Source: Pedobacter sp. Bi126
Lineage (GTDB): Bacteria; Bacteroidota; Bacteroidia; Sphingobacteriales; Sphingobacteriaceae
Assembly (NCBI RefSeq): GCF_918698245.1
Contig: NZ_CAKKMS010000004.1
Location: 434,001-498,000 of the forward strand
DNA: 64,000 nucleotides
Reading direction: 5' to 3'
Both the position numbers and the translations under genes were made by a program. Of this stretch, positions 55,465 to 63,149 are shown piece after piece. Positions within the stretch are counted from its first letter, which is position 1; every line of letters starts with the position of its first letter. Below the pieces are notes generated by a model. That model was not told where the DNA came from. It searched no databases and saw nothing but the letters and a program-made list of their open reading frames with translations.

Positions 55465-55878
55465 ATGCCAACCATTCAACAATTAGTTAGAAAAGGTAGA
55501 GTAGCACTGGAGTTCAAGAGTAAGTCTCCAGCGTTGGACAGCTGTCCACAGCGAAGAGGTGTATGTACACGTGTGTACACCACTACCCCTAAAAAACCAA
55601 ACTCAGCAATGCGTAAAGTAGCCCGTGTTCGTTTAACGAACGGTAAAGAGGTGAATGCTTACATTCCTGGGGAAGGTCACAACTTACAGGAGCACTCAAT
55701 CGTATTGATCCGTGGTGGTCGTGTTAAAGATTTACCAGGTGTACGTTACCACATCATCCGTGGTGCATTAGATACATCAGGTGTAGCTGGTCGTAACCAA
55801 CGTCGTTCTAAATATGGTACTAAACGTCCTAAGCCAGGACAGGTAGTTGCGGCACCAACAAAAGGTAAAAAGAAATAA
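55465..55878 (+). CDS. rpsL: 30S ribosomal protein S12
   Basis: A 137-residue S12, complete. TTPKKPNSAMRKVARVRL (near 40-57) and RVKDLPGVRYHIIRG (near 85-100) carry the conserved Lys residues linked to streptomycin response in the wild-type state. It is the first gene of a four-gene operon (rpsL-rpsG-fusA-rpsJ). It lies 77 nt downstream of the -7 box. Confidence 0.99.
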   Translation: MPTIQQLVRKGRVALEFKSKSPALDSCPQRRGVCTRVYTTTPKKPNSAMRKVARVRLTNGKEVNAYIPGEGHNLQEHSIVLIRGGRVKDLPGVRYHIIRGALDTSGVAGRNQRRSKYGTKRPKPGQVVAAPTKGKKK

Positions 55879-55895
55879 TCGGGAGGAAATAAGAA

Positions 55896-56363
55896 ATGAG
55901 AAAGTCAAAACCAAAAAAGAGAATTATTCTTCCTGATCCAAAATTTAATGATGTTCAGGTAACTCGTTTTGTAAACAATATGATGTACGATGGAAAAAAA
56001 TCTATCGCTTATTCAATTTTTTACGATGCTGTTGAAATTGCTGAGAAAAAAGCAGGTGAAAACGGTTTAGAGATCTTTAAACGTGCTTTAACTAACATTA
56101 TGCCAGCTGTCGAGGTTAAATCTCGTCGTGTTGGTGGTGCTAACTTCCAGGTTCCAACTGAGGTTAGACCAGAGCGTAAAACAGCTTTAGGTATGAAATG
56201 GTTAATTTTATATGCTCGTAAACGTGGCGAAAAAACCATGAAAGAGAAATTAGCTGGTGAAATCGTAGCTGCTGCTAAAGGTGAAGGTGCTGCTGTTAAG
56301 AAGAAAGAAGATACGCACAAAATGGCTGAGGCTAACAAAGCGTTCTCTCACTTCAGATTCTAA
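55896..56363 (+). CDS. rpsG: 30S ribosomal protein S7
   Basis: A 155-residue S7. Conserved segments: MRKSKPKKR, FVNNMMYDGKKSIAYSIFYDAVE, PAVEVKSRRVGGANFQVPTEVRP and the terminal HKMAEANKAFSHFRF. It begins 17 nt after rpsL with a GGAGG-like sequence (GGGAGGAAAT) upstream of its start, one of the few possible Shine-Dalgarno motifs in the window. It binds 16S rRNA and is a likely autoregulator of the operon. Confidence 0.99.
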   Translation: MRKSKPKKRIILPDPKFNDVQVTRFVNNMMYDGKKSIAYSIFYDAVEIAEKKAGENGLEIFKRALTNIMPAVEVKSRRVGGANFQVPTEVRPERKTALGMKWLILYARKRGEKTMKEKLAGEIVAAAKGEGAAVKKKEDTHKMAEANKAFSHFRF

Positions 56364-56425
56364 TTTAGGATTAACAGATTAGTAAGATTACACAGATTTA
56401 ATTAGAAGATTATACTGATTAGATA

Positions 56426-56462
56426 AATTACACCGATTTGTTTTAACATAATCGGTGTAATT
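56426..56462 (+). repeat. Hairpin in the rpsG-fusA gap
   Basis: AATTACACCGAT (56426-56437) pairs perfectly with ATCGGTGTAATT (56451-56462). The following ATTATTT is a weak T-run, so a partial terminator or processing site is possible. It lies in a tract of GATTACACAGATT-type words (56364-56450). Confidence 0.8.
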
Positions 56463-56492
56463 ATTTAAAATCAGATAAATCAAAAACATAAC

Positions 56493-58607
56493 ATGGCAAG
56501 AGATTTAAAATTTACAAGAAATATTGGAATCGCGGCTCACATTGATGCAGGTAAAACTACAACAACGGAGCGTATTCTTTATTATGCTGGTGTAAGTCAT
56601 AAAATTGGTGAAGTGCACGAAGGTGCTGCAACAATGGACTGGATGGCACAAGAGCAAGAGCGTGGTATCACGATCACTTCTGCTGCAACTACGGTTGAGT
56701 GGAAATACAGAGGTCAGGCTTACCACATGAACATTATCGATACACCAGGACACGTGGATTTTACCGTAGAGGTAAACCGTTCGTTACGTGTATTAGATGG
56801 TTTAGTGTTCTTGTTTTCTGCAGTTGATGGTGTTGAGCCTCAATCAGAAACCAACTGGCGTTTGGCTAACAACTATAATGTTGCCCGTATCGGTTTCGTT
56901 AACAAAATGGACCGTTCTGGAGCTGACTTCTTAAAAGTTGTTAAACAAGTTAAAGATATGTTAGGTAGTAATGCAGTTCCATTGCAATTACCTATCGGTG
57001 CTGAAGACGGATTTAAAGGTGTGGTTGATTTGATCAACAACCGTGGTATCGTTTGGAATGAGCATGATAAAGGTATGACCTTTACTGAAGTGCCAATTCC
57101 TGAAGATATGTTAGATGAGGTTGCTGAGTGGAGAGAGAAATTATTAGAATCAGTTGCTGATTATGATGAGTCTTTAATGGAGAAATTCTTTGAAGATCCA
57201 AACTCAATCACTGAGCGCGAAATTTTAGATGCTTTACGTGCAGCTGTTTTAGATGCTAAAATCGTTCCTATGGTTTGTGGTTCATCTTTCAAAAACAAAG
57301 GTGTTCAAACCATGTTGGATTACGTGATGGAATTATTGCCTTCACCTCTTGATTCAGAAGGTGTAACAGGTACTAACCCAGATACAGGTGCTGAAGTTTT
57401 ATTAAAACCAAGCATCAATGAGCCATTTGCAGCTTTAGCATTTAAAATTGCAACTGACCCATTCGTAGGCCGTTTATGTTTTATCCGTGTTTACTCGGGT
57501 AACTTAGAAGCTGGTTCTTACGTGTATAACACACGTTCAGAAAGTAAAGAGCGTATTTCCCGTATCTTCCAAATGCATGCTAACAAGCAAAACCCTGTAC
57601 CTAATGTGGCTGCTGGTGATATTGCTGCGGTAGTAGGATTTAAAGATATCAAAACTGGTGATACACTTTGTGAAGAGAAAAACCCAATCGTTCTTGAGTC
57701 TATGAACTTCCCTGAACCAGTTATCGGTTTAGCTATTGAGCCTAAAACTCAAGCTGATGTTGATAAATTAGGTATGGGCTTAGCTAAATTAGCTGAAGAA
57801 GATCCTACATTCAGAGTTCAAACTGATCAGGAAACTGGTCAAACGGTTATCTCTGGTATGGGTGAGTTACACTTAGATATTTTAATTGACCGTTTAAAAC
57901 GCGAATTTAAAGTAGAGGTTAACCAAGGTGCGCCGCAAGTAGCTTACAAAGAAGCAATTTTTGGTACTACTCAACACCGTGAAACTTATAAAAAACAATC
58001 TGGTGGTCGTGGTAAATTTGCAGATATTCAGGTAATTATTTCACCAATTGATGCTGATTTCGAAAAAGGTGGTTTACAGTTCGTAAACGAAATTACAGGT
58101 GGTTCAATTCCACGTGAGTTTATCCCTTCAGTAGAAAAAGGCTTTGCTGCTGCAATGGCTAATGGTGTATTAGCTGGTTATCCGCTTCCTGATATGAAAG
58201 TACGTTTGATTGATGGTTCATTCCACGCAGTCGATTCAGATGCTTTATCATTCGAGCTTGCTGCCCGTATGGCATATCGTGAAGCTTTACCTAAATGTAA
58301 GCCTACTTTGATGGAGCCAATCATGAAAATCGAAATCTTAACCCCTGAAGAAAACATGGGTGATGTTATAGGTGATATGAACCGTCGTCGTGGTCAATTA
58401 TTAGGTATGGATACCCGTAATGGATCTCAAGTAATTAAAGCTACTGTGCCGCTTTCTGAAATGTTTGGTTATGTAACGCAGTTACGTACAATCACTTCAG
58501 GCCGTGCAACTTCTACAATGGAATTTGACCACTATGAAGCTGCGCCTAAAAACGTACAGGATGAAGTAGTTGCTAAATCTAAAGGAAGAGTAAAATCTGA
58601 AGACTAA
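56493..58607 (+). CDS. fusA: Elongation factor G
   Basis: A 704-residue translation GTPase. G1 is AHIDAGKTTTTERILYY (15-31), G3 DTPGHVDFT, G4 NKMDRSGAD. Domain II VGRLCFIRVYSGNL, and domain IV with the VAYKEAIFG and GKFADIQVIISP segments, end in EVVAKSKGRVKSED. It translocates tRNA and mRNA on the ribosome. It follows the 129-nt rpsG-fusA gap with the hairpin noted above. Confidence 0.99.
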   Translation: MARDLKFTRNIGIAAHIDAGKTTTTERILYYAGVSHKIGEVHEGAATMDWMAQEQERGITITSAATTVEWKYRGQAYHMNIIDTPGHVDFTVEVNRSLRVLDGLVFLFSAVDGVEPQSETNWRLANNYNVARIGFVNKMDRSGADFLKVVKQVKDMLGSNAVPLQLPIGAEDGFKGVVDLINNRGIVWNEHDKGMTFTEVPIPEDMLDEVAEWREKLLESVADYDESLMEKFFEDPNSITEREILDALRAAVLDAKIVPMVCGSSFKNKGVQTMLDYVMELLPSPLDSEGVTGTNPDTGAEVLLKPSINEPFAALAFKIATDPFVGRLCFIRVYSGNLEAGSYVYNTRSESKERISRIFQMHANKQNPVPNVAAGDIAAVVGFKDIKTGDTLCEEKNPIVLESMNFPEPVIGLAIEPKTQADVDKLGMGLAKLAEEDPTFRVQTDQETGQTVISGMGELHLDILIDRLKREFKVEVNQGAPQVAYKEAIFGTTQHRETYKKQSGGRGKFADIQVIISPIDADFEKGGLQFVNEITGGSIPREFIPSVEKGFAAAMANGVLAGYPLPDMKVRLIDGSFHAVDSDALSFELAARMAYREALPKCKPTLMEPIMKIEILTPEENMGDVIGDMNRRRGQLLGMDTRNGSQVIKATVPLSEMFGYVTQLRTITSGRATSTMEFDHYEAAPKNVQDEVVAKSKGRVKSED

Positions 58608-58624
58608 TTAGTATTAAGATAAAG

Positions 58625-58667
58625 GTATCAAGTATCAAGATGGATTATTAGACTTGATACTCGATAC
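58625..58667. repeat. Hairpin in the fusA-rpsJ gap
   Basis: GTATCAAGTATCAAG (58625-58639) pairs with CTTGATACTCGATAC (58653-58667) in 14 of 15 positions, 13-nt loop. No T-run. It may reduce or separate rpsJ expression from fusA. Confidence 0.82.
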
Positions 58668-58745
58668 TAAAATACTTGCTGCTAAAAAGATAAATCCGGT
58701 TTCTGTTGTTAATAGCTCTAACAGGAAACCACAATTAAAAATAAG

Positions 58746-59051
58746 ATGAGCCAAAGAATCAGAATTAAATTAAAATCTTACGATTACAACTTAGTAGATA
58801 AATCTGCTGAGAAAATCGTAAAAACTGTTAAGCCTACGGGTGCAGTTGTAAGTGGACCAATTCCACTTCCTACAGAGAAAAAAATCTTTACTGTTTTACG
58901 TTCTCCACACGTAAACAAAAAAGCTAGAGAGCAGTTCCAATTATGCGCCTACAAACGTTTATTGGATATTTATAGCTCTAACTCTAAAACAGTTGATGCT
59001 TTAATGAAACTTGAATTACCTAGCGGTGTTGAAGTTGAAATCAAAGTTTAA
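58746..59051 (+). CDS. rpsJ: 30S ribosomal protein S10
   Basis: A 101-residue S10, complete: SQRIRIKLKSYDYNLVDKSAEKIVKTVK, GPIPLPTEKKIFTVLRSPHVNKKAREQF, and the final LPSGVEVEIKV. It is separated from fusA by 138 nt and followed directly by a terminator, so the usual S10 operon members (rplC, rplD, rplW, rplB and so on) do not follow. Confidence 0.99.
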   Translation: MSQRIRIKLKSYDYNLVDKSAEKIVKTVKPTGAVVSGPIPLPTEKKIFTVLRSPHVNKKAREQFQLCAYKRLLDIYSSNSKTVDALMKLELPSGVEVEIKV

Positions 59052-59070
59052 TTGATTTTAAAAGAATAGA

Positions 59071-59103
59071 AAAGGTCTCGATGCAAATCGAGACCTTTTT
59101 TTA
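59071..59103 (+). terminator. Strong terminator after rpsJ
   Basis: AAAGGTCTCGAT (59071-59082) pairs perfectly with ATCGAGACCTTT (59087-59098), GCAA tetraloop (GNRA), then a T-run. It shares its architecture with the mqo terminator. Confidence 0.96.
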
Positions 59104-59150
59104 TGCATCCAAATTTTAAAACAAAAGCAACGTTAGCTGGTTGTACTGAT

Positions 59151-59396
59151 ATGGCTAAGGAAGATAAAACGCACCAAAGATTACCAGTTGAAGGACAGGA
59201 TTTTGCGGATCCTAAAGAAAAATTGAAAGAAAACCCCTCTTCACATGGGGAAGTGGCCAATCAAAAAGACGGTGATTTTTCTGAACTGGAAGAAAGCAGA
59301 ATGGAAAATCCGCCAAAACATCGTGATGAAAATGGATCGACCAAAGATGATTTGGATAGTAGCACAGAGATAGATCAAAGTAAAGGTGTACAGTAG
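59151..59396 (+). CDS. Small hydrophilic, Cys-free protein
   Basis: An 81-residue protein read from the ATG at 59151. An upstream ATG lies in the terminator and is not preferred. It is rich in Asp, Glu, Lys and Ser, has no Cys and few hydrophobics (DGDFSELEESRMENPPKHRDENG), and has 5 Gly. It is predicted to be intrinsically disordered. It is one of three such genes near the S10 terminator. I recognise no family. Real coding status is likely but not certain. Confidence 0.6.
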   Translation: MAKEDKTHQRLPVEGQDFADPKEKLKENPSSHGEVANQKDGDFSELEESRMENPPKHRDENGSTKDDLDSSTEIDQSKGVQ

Positions 59397-59512
59397 CCGC
59401 AAATGGGTGGTAGGGTTCGGTTAAAGAGACAATAGGCTGCGATTGATATATTAATGCCTGATTAAACTTTTTATCGTACCAATTGTTTAAATAAGAGGTA
59501 TCTATAAAAAAA

Positions 59513-59794
59513 ATGGCTATGGAAATGAATGAAAATAAAAATGTCGATCCTAATTCGGAGATTAACCGAAATGAGGAGGATATTGAATGGGATAATGGAG
59601 AGGCTACTTATGGACATAAACGCGCCGATTTTAAGCGTAAAGATCAGCCAGATGAGTCACATTTATTAAAAACAGAAAATGATCCTACGCATGCCGTAAA
59701 TGAAAATTTAAATAATTCGAATTTAAGTCAGGGTGAAGACATTGGAAACAGAAACAAGAATAACGAGAAAGGTTTGAGGGGAAAAGATTTATGA
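59513..59794 (+). CDS. Small hydrophilic, Cys-free protein
   Basis: A 93-residue protein. The start is 59513 (or the in-frame ATG 59519). It is Asn, Glu, Asp and Lys-rich (NEEDIEWDNGEATYGHKRADFKRK), with no Cys, and 6 Gly, about 6 percent. It has no signal peptide and is predicted to be disordered. It lies 116 nt after the previous hydrophilic gene, same strand. The two resemble each other in composition only. Confidence 0.62.
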   Translation: MAMEMNENKNVDPNSEINRNEEDIEWDNGEATYGHKRADFKRKDQPDESHLLKTENDPTHAVNENLNNSNLSQGEDIGNRNKNNEKGLRGKDL

Positions 59795-60068
59795 TCCAAT
59801 TATAAAGAGACTATCCATACAGAATAATCCCTTTATAAAATTTATGCATTTTCCGGTAGATGGAAATTAATTAGGATTCCACAACTGAAATGCGTTAATC
59901 AAGAAGCAAATGCCCTTAAATCGTTAGTCTCTGATTTTTTTAGTTAATCTTTGTCGCGAATCCTACAGCGCTGCAAATTTCAAGAACTTATCGCCAATTT
60001 ACAAGACGTCTTGCATTAATATATTGATATATGTCAATTTAATGTGTATTTCTATACTCGATTAATTG

Positions 60069-60263
60069 TCAGTATAAATCGCTTGTCTGACGATAATCCT
60101 GTCTTATTTTTTCAGAATAATCCTTAATCCTATCTACATATTCCGGAGCTTTTTCCTTAAGGTCATCAATCAACGATTTACCGTCAGTTATCCGCTTTTT
60201 TGTGGCATACTTAAAACCATATACGGCTGCTGCGCCTATAATGGCATATTTTAATAGTCCCAT
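60069..60263 (-). CDS. YtxH-like small membrane protein
   Basis: A 64-residue protein with one N-terminal hydrophobic segment (about 3-19, KYAIIGAAAVYGFKYA) followed by a positively charged break (TKKR) and an amphipathic helix (DDLKEKAPEYVDRIKDYSEKI), as in YtxH-type general stress proteins. It starts 10 nt after the stop of the next gene upstream on the minus strand, so the two form a small operon. Confidence 0.72.
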   Translation of the reverse strand: MGLLKYAIIGAAAVYGFKYATKKRITDGKSLIDDLKEKAPEYVDRIKDYSEKIRQDYRQTSDLY

Positions 60264-60273
60264 AATTATCTGT

Positions 60274-60636
60274 TTATATTCCTGTATTTAAAGCATGGTT
60301 TTCATCAGCCTCATTAATGTTGGTATTCGTCTTAAAATCATCAGATGAACTTCCGGTATGACTTTCGGCACTCTGTAAGGTTGGATTTTTATCCGAACTG
60401 TTGTAGGCGTCATCACTAAGAGAATCTTTACCTTGCGTACCAGAATTATCCCGACCGTCTTTGGCTAAAGGATTTCCCTCAATCAGTTCGCTTGGTTCTT
60501 TGCCATAACTGGTTACTACATCGGTGTTGTTACCTGCTTCGTAAGCTTTTTGTACATCAGATTTTTCTGATTGTTCATCACCTGATCCTACATAACCTTC
60601 AATATGCTCTTCCTTGTTATATATGTTCGTTTTCAT
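60274..60636 (-). CDS. Hydrophilic disordered Cys-free protein
   Basis: A 120-residue protein rich in Asn, Ser, Asp, Glu and Gly (11 Gly, about 9 percent), with no Cys. Repeated GKD/NSG/SSD segments show low complexity (SGTQGKDSLSDDAYNSSDK), and there is no signal peptide or hydrophobic core. It is cotranscribed with the YtxH-like gene. The composition is hydrophilin-like, and a desiccation or osmotic-protection role is inferred, not shown. Confidence 0.68.
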   Translation of the reverse strand: MKTNIYNKEEHIEGYVGSGDEQSEKSDVQKAYEAGNNTDVVTSYGKEPSELIEGNPLAKDGRDNSGTQGKDSLSDDAYNSSDKNPTLQSAESHTGSSSDDFKTNTNINEADENHALNTGI

Positions 60637-60712
60637 CGTATTATAGCTTTATGAATAAACAGAACGCAGACTAAATAGTTTGAATCAGGATAAATCAAAA
60701 GATAGTCGTAAC

Positions 60713-60740
60713 AAAAAAGGCAGATATTTCTATCTGCCTT
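60713..60740 (-). terminator. Terminator of the exported VAILPF-protein gene
   Basis: AAGGCAGATA (60717-60726) and TATCTGCCTT (60731-60740) pair perfectly. On the minus strand the loop is GAAA (GNRA) and T6 follows. It sits 5 nt after the stop at 60745. Confidence 0.93.
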
Positions 60741-60744
60741 CGTT

Positions 60745-61392
60745 TTAACTTTTATATGGGAAATTCCGTGATATTTTTCGCATCATCCGTTCTACCATAT
60801 CATCGGTAGAGCTCATAATGGAATCGTCCATTGTTTTAAAGAAACGCCACATTAACTCTCCATCCGCTCCGTTGTTTATGGTTAAGAACATAGTACCTGT
60901 TCCAGATTTTCCACCAAAGCCACCAAATAAAACAGCAGAGGCGATTGCACCAGCTTCAGATTTCGTTTGCTCAGTTTCAAAACGCCCACCGATAACAGCA
61001 TCAACACCAAGTATTTTGGCCAGTTCATCTTTAGTTGTTTCGTCTAACTTACCTAAAACACCTGCTTTTTTTAATAAGATGTTTGTTTTGTCAACATCCT
61101 GGAAAGTTACCGTATAATCAGAAGCTTTCCTTAACAAAAAGGTGTACATACTGGCCTGTATCGATTTTGCCATCGACTCTTCCTGGCTTTTGTTTGCTTC
61201 TGCACTGAAGTTTTTTGGTTGTTTCCGGTAAGAAATTTTTACCTCGAAAGGCAAAATGGCTACAGTTTTTTGTGTTTTGATTGTTTCCTTTAGTTTCGGA
61301 CTTTCAAAAATTTGCTTCGAGCCTTCAAATTGCGCTTTGGTTAAAACCGTAAAGCAGCACAAGATAGCGAGCGTTAATAAGATTTTCTTCAT
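60745..61392 (-). CDS. Exported protein of unknown function with a VAILPF strand
   Basis: A 215-residue protein. I choose the ATG at 61392, which opens a signal peptide ending near residue 20. The longer reading adds 38 unlikely residues. The KTVAILPFEVKISYR strand, the SMYTFLLRKASDYTVTFQDVDKTNILLKK helix and LGVDAVIGGRFE segment resemble the core of CsgG/TolB-N-like periplasmic proteins, but I would not assign a family. There is no lipobox at the signal end, only two Cys in the hydrophobic segment. It is divergent from dgt and has a terminator with a GNRA loop. Confidence 0.75.
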   Translation of the reverse strand: MKKILLTLAILCCFTVLTKAQFEGSKQIFESPKLKETIKTQKTVAILPFEVKISYRKQPKNFSAEANKSQEESMAKSIQASMYTFLLRKASDYTVTFQDVDKTNILLKKAGVLGKLDETTKDELAKILGVDAVIGGRFETEQTKSEAGAIASAVLFGGFGGKSGTGTMFLTINNGADGELMWRFFKTMDDSIMSSTDDMVERMMRKISRNFPYKS

Positions 61393-61527
61393 TATTTGTT
61401 TGTTTAATTTTGTAGCGAATATAAAAATATCTTTTAATTGTATAATATAAATTTTACCTGAAGCTTTATGCTTAACCATTTTCGCGTTTTGTTTAACTTG
61501 CGCCAAATTTTAAAGCAAACGGGATAA

Positions 61528-62871
61528 ATGGAGTGGAAATATTTACTTTCGAATAAGAGATACGGACAAGAACAATATGGTGCCAGCACAGATCGGGCAC
61601 GGTCTGATTTTCAGCGTGATTATGACCGGTTGATTTTTTCGTCTCCTTTTAGAAGGTTGCAGAACAAAACCCAGGTTTTCCCATTGCCAGGAAGTGTTTT
61701 TGTACATAACCGTTTAACACATAGTTTAGAGGTTGCCAGTGTGGCCCGCTCCATGGCCAATATTTTTTTAAAAAGTGTAGAGGAGCAACAACCGCAACTG
61801 ATTAAAGATGTTCCTTTAATTAACGAAGTGGGTAATATCGTGGCTGCCGCTGCACTGGCGCATGATTTGGGAAACCCAGCCTTTGGGCACTCAGGAGAAG
61901 CAGCTATTTCACGATATTTTACCGATGGCGATGGGAAAGTTTATCAGAATGAGATGAAGGAATCGCAGTGGCACGATTTAATTAATTTTGAAGGTAATGC
62001 AAATGCCATCCGGATCCTTACCCATCCGCTAAAAGGAAAAGGCAACGATGCTTACGCGTTAACCTATTCTACTTTGGCTTCGATTGCAAAATACCCTTGC
62101 GCCTCAATTGCGGGTAAACAAAAGGGAGTGCTGCACCGTAAGAAATACGGTTTCTTTCAATCAGAAGAAGAAACTTTTAAAAAGATTGCAGAAGAGCTCA
62201 ATTTGGAGAAAGAAGAAGGCGAATACCTCATTTACAAACGACATCCTTTGGTTTATCTGGTTGAAGCTGCCGATGATATCTGTTACAGCATCATCGATTT
62301 GGAAGATGCGCACCGCTTAAAGATACTTTCCTACGAGGAGGTAAAGAGTTATCTGTTGCCTTTTGCCAACTCTACCACCATCGAAGATCGTTTAAAAAAT
62401 GACTATGAAGACGATGATGCAAAAATCGGTCTGTTAAGGGCTAAAGCAATTAATACGTTAACCAACCAATGTGCAGGCATATTTTTTAGGGAACAAGAAA
62501 AATTATTGAAAGGTGAGCTTAATCAAAGTTTAACCGATTTATTGCCCGAGCCCTATATTTCTGCCTGGAAAGCCGTAGAAAAAATTTCTGTTGAGCGTAT
62601 CTACAATTTCTCGTCGGTTATACAGAAAGAGGTTGCCGGTTATAAAATTATGGCCGGTTTATTAGAAGAGTTTGTTCCTGCACTTATTCATAACAATACA
62701 CACTATTATAAAAAACTGGTTAAACTTATTCCCAAACAATATCATACCGATTTGACTGATATTTATTCCATCATACAGAGCGTATTGGATTTCGTTTCGG
62801 GTATGACCGATTTGTACGCAGTTGATCTATACCGCAATATAAAGGGAATATCTTTTCCTTCGGAAACCTAA
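61528..62871 (+). CDS. dgt: Deoxyguanosinetriphosphate triphosphohydrolase
   Basis: A 447-residue HD-domain dNTPase that hydrolyses dGTP to deoxyguanosine and tripolyphosphate. The HD metal ligands are H65 (RLTHSLEVASVAR), H112-D113 (AHDLGNPAFGH), and the Asp in EAADDICYSIIDLEDAHR near 249-266. The N-terminal FSSPFRRLQNKTQVF is typical for bacterial Dgt. Length is between short and long subgroups. It is a single gene, divergent from the VAILPF gene. dNTP pool control or phage restriction are known roles of the family. Confidence 0.95.
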   Translation: MEWKYLLSNKRYGQEQYGASTDRARSDFQRDYDRLIFSSPFRRLQNKTQVFPLPGSVFVHNRLTHSLEVASVARSMANIFLKSVEEQQPQLIKDVPLINEVGNIVAAAALAHDLGNPAFGHSGEAAISRYFTDGDGKVYQNEMKESQWHDLINFEGNANAIRILTHPLKGKGNDAYALTYSTLASIAKYPCASIAGKQKGVLHRKKYGFFQSEEETFKKIAEELNLEKEEGEYLIYKRHPLVYLVEAADDICYSIIDLEDAHRLKILSYEEVKSYLLPFANSTTIEDRLKNDYEDDDAKIGLLRAKAINTLTNQCAGIFFREQEKLLKGELNQSLTDLLPEPYISAWKAVEKISVERIYNFSSVIQKEVAGYKIMAGLLEEFVPALIHNNTHYYKKLVKLIPKQYHTDLTDIYSIIQSVLDFVSGMTDLYAVDLYRNIKGISFPSET

Positions 62872-63149
62872 AGATAACTTCCTGGCCTTACTTTTTATGT
62901 TCGATTAATTACTGGTTTACGCTCTGTTTCTTCTGATTTAGCGGGTTAAATTGACCTTAAATTGGGTGTTTGTGTAAAATTATAAAATTAAATTTTATTT
63001 AAGTGATTGATTTGTAGTTCTTTAAAATCGTTTTAGTATTTGTAATTAGTATTTCGTGTAAAGCGAATGGAGCAGCTTGCACTAATTGTTAGATTTGATC
63101 GTTGGGCTCCTTATTTTTAGGCCTGATGCTTTAGATCTCATCCCGATTC

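Noticed and set aside
61393..61506. Longer N-terminus for the exported VAILPF protein
   Set aside because: The 38 extra residues have no signal character, and the ATG at 61392 opens a clean signal peptide.
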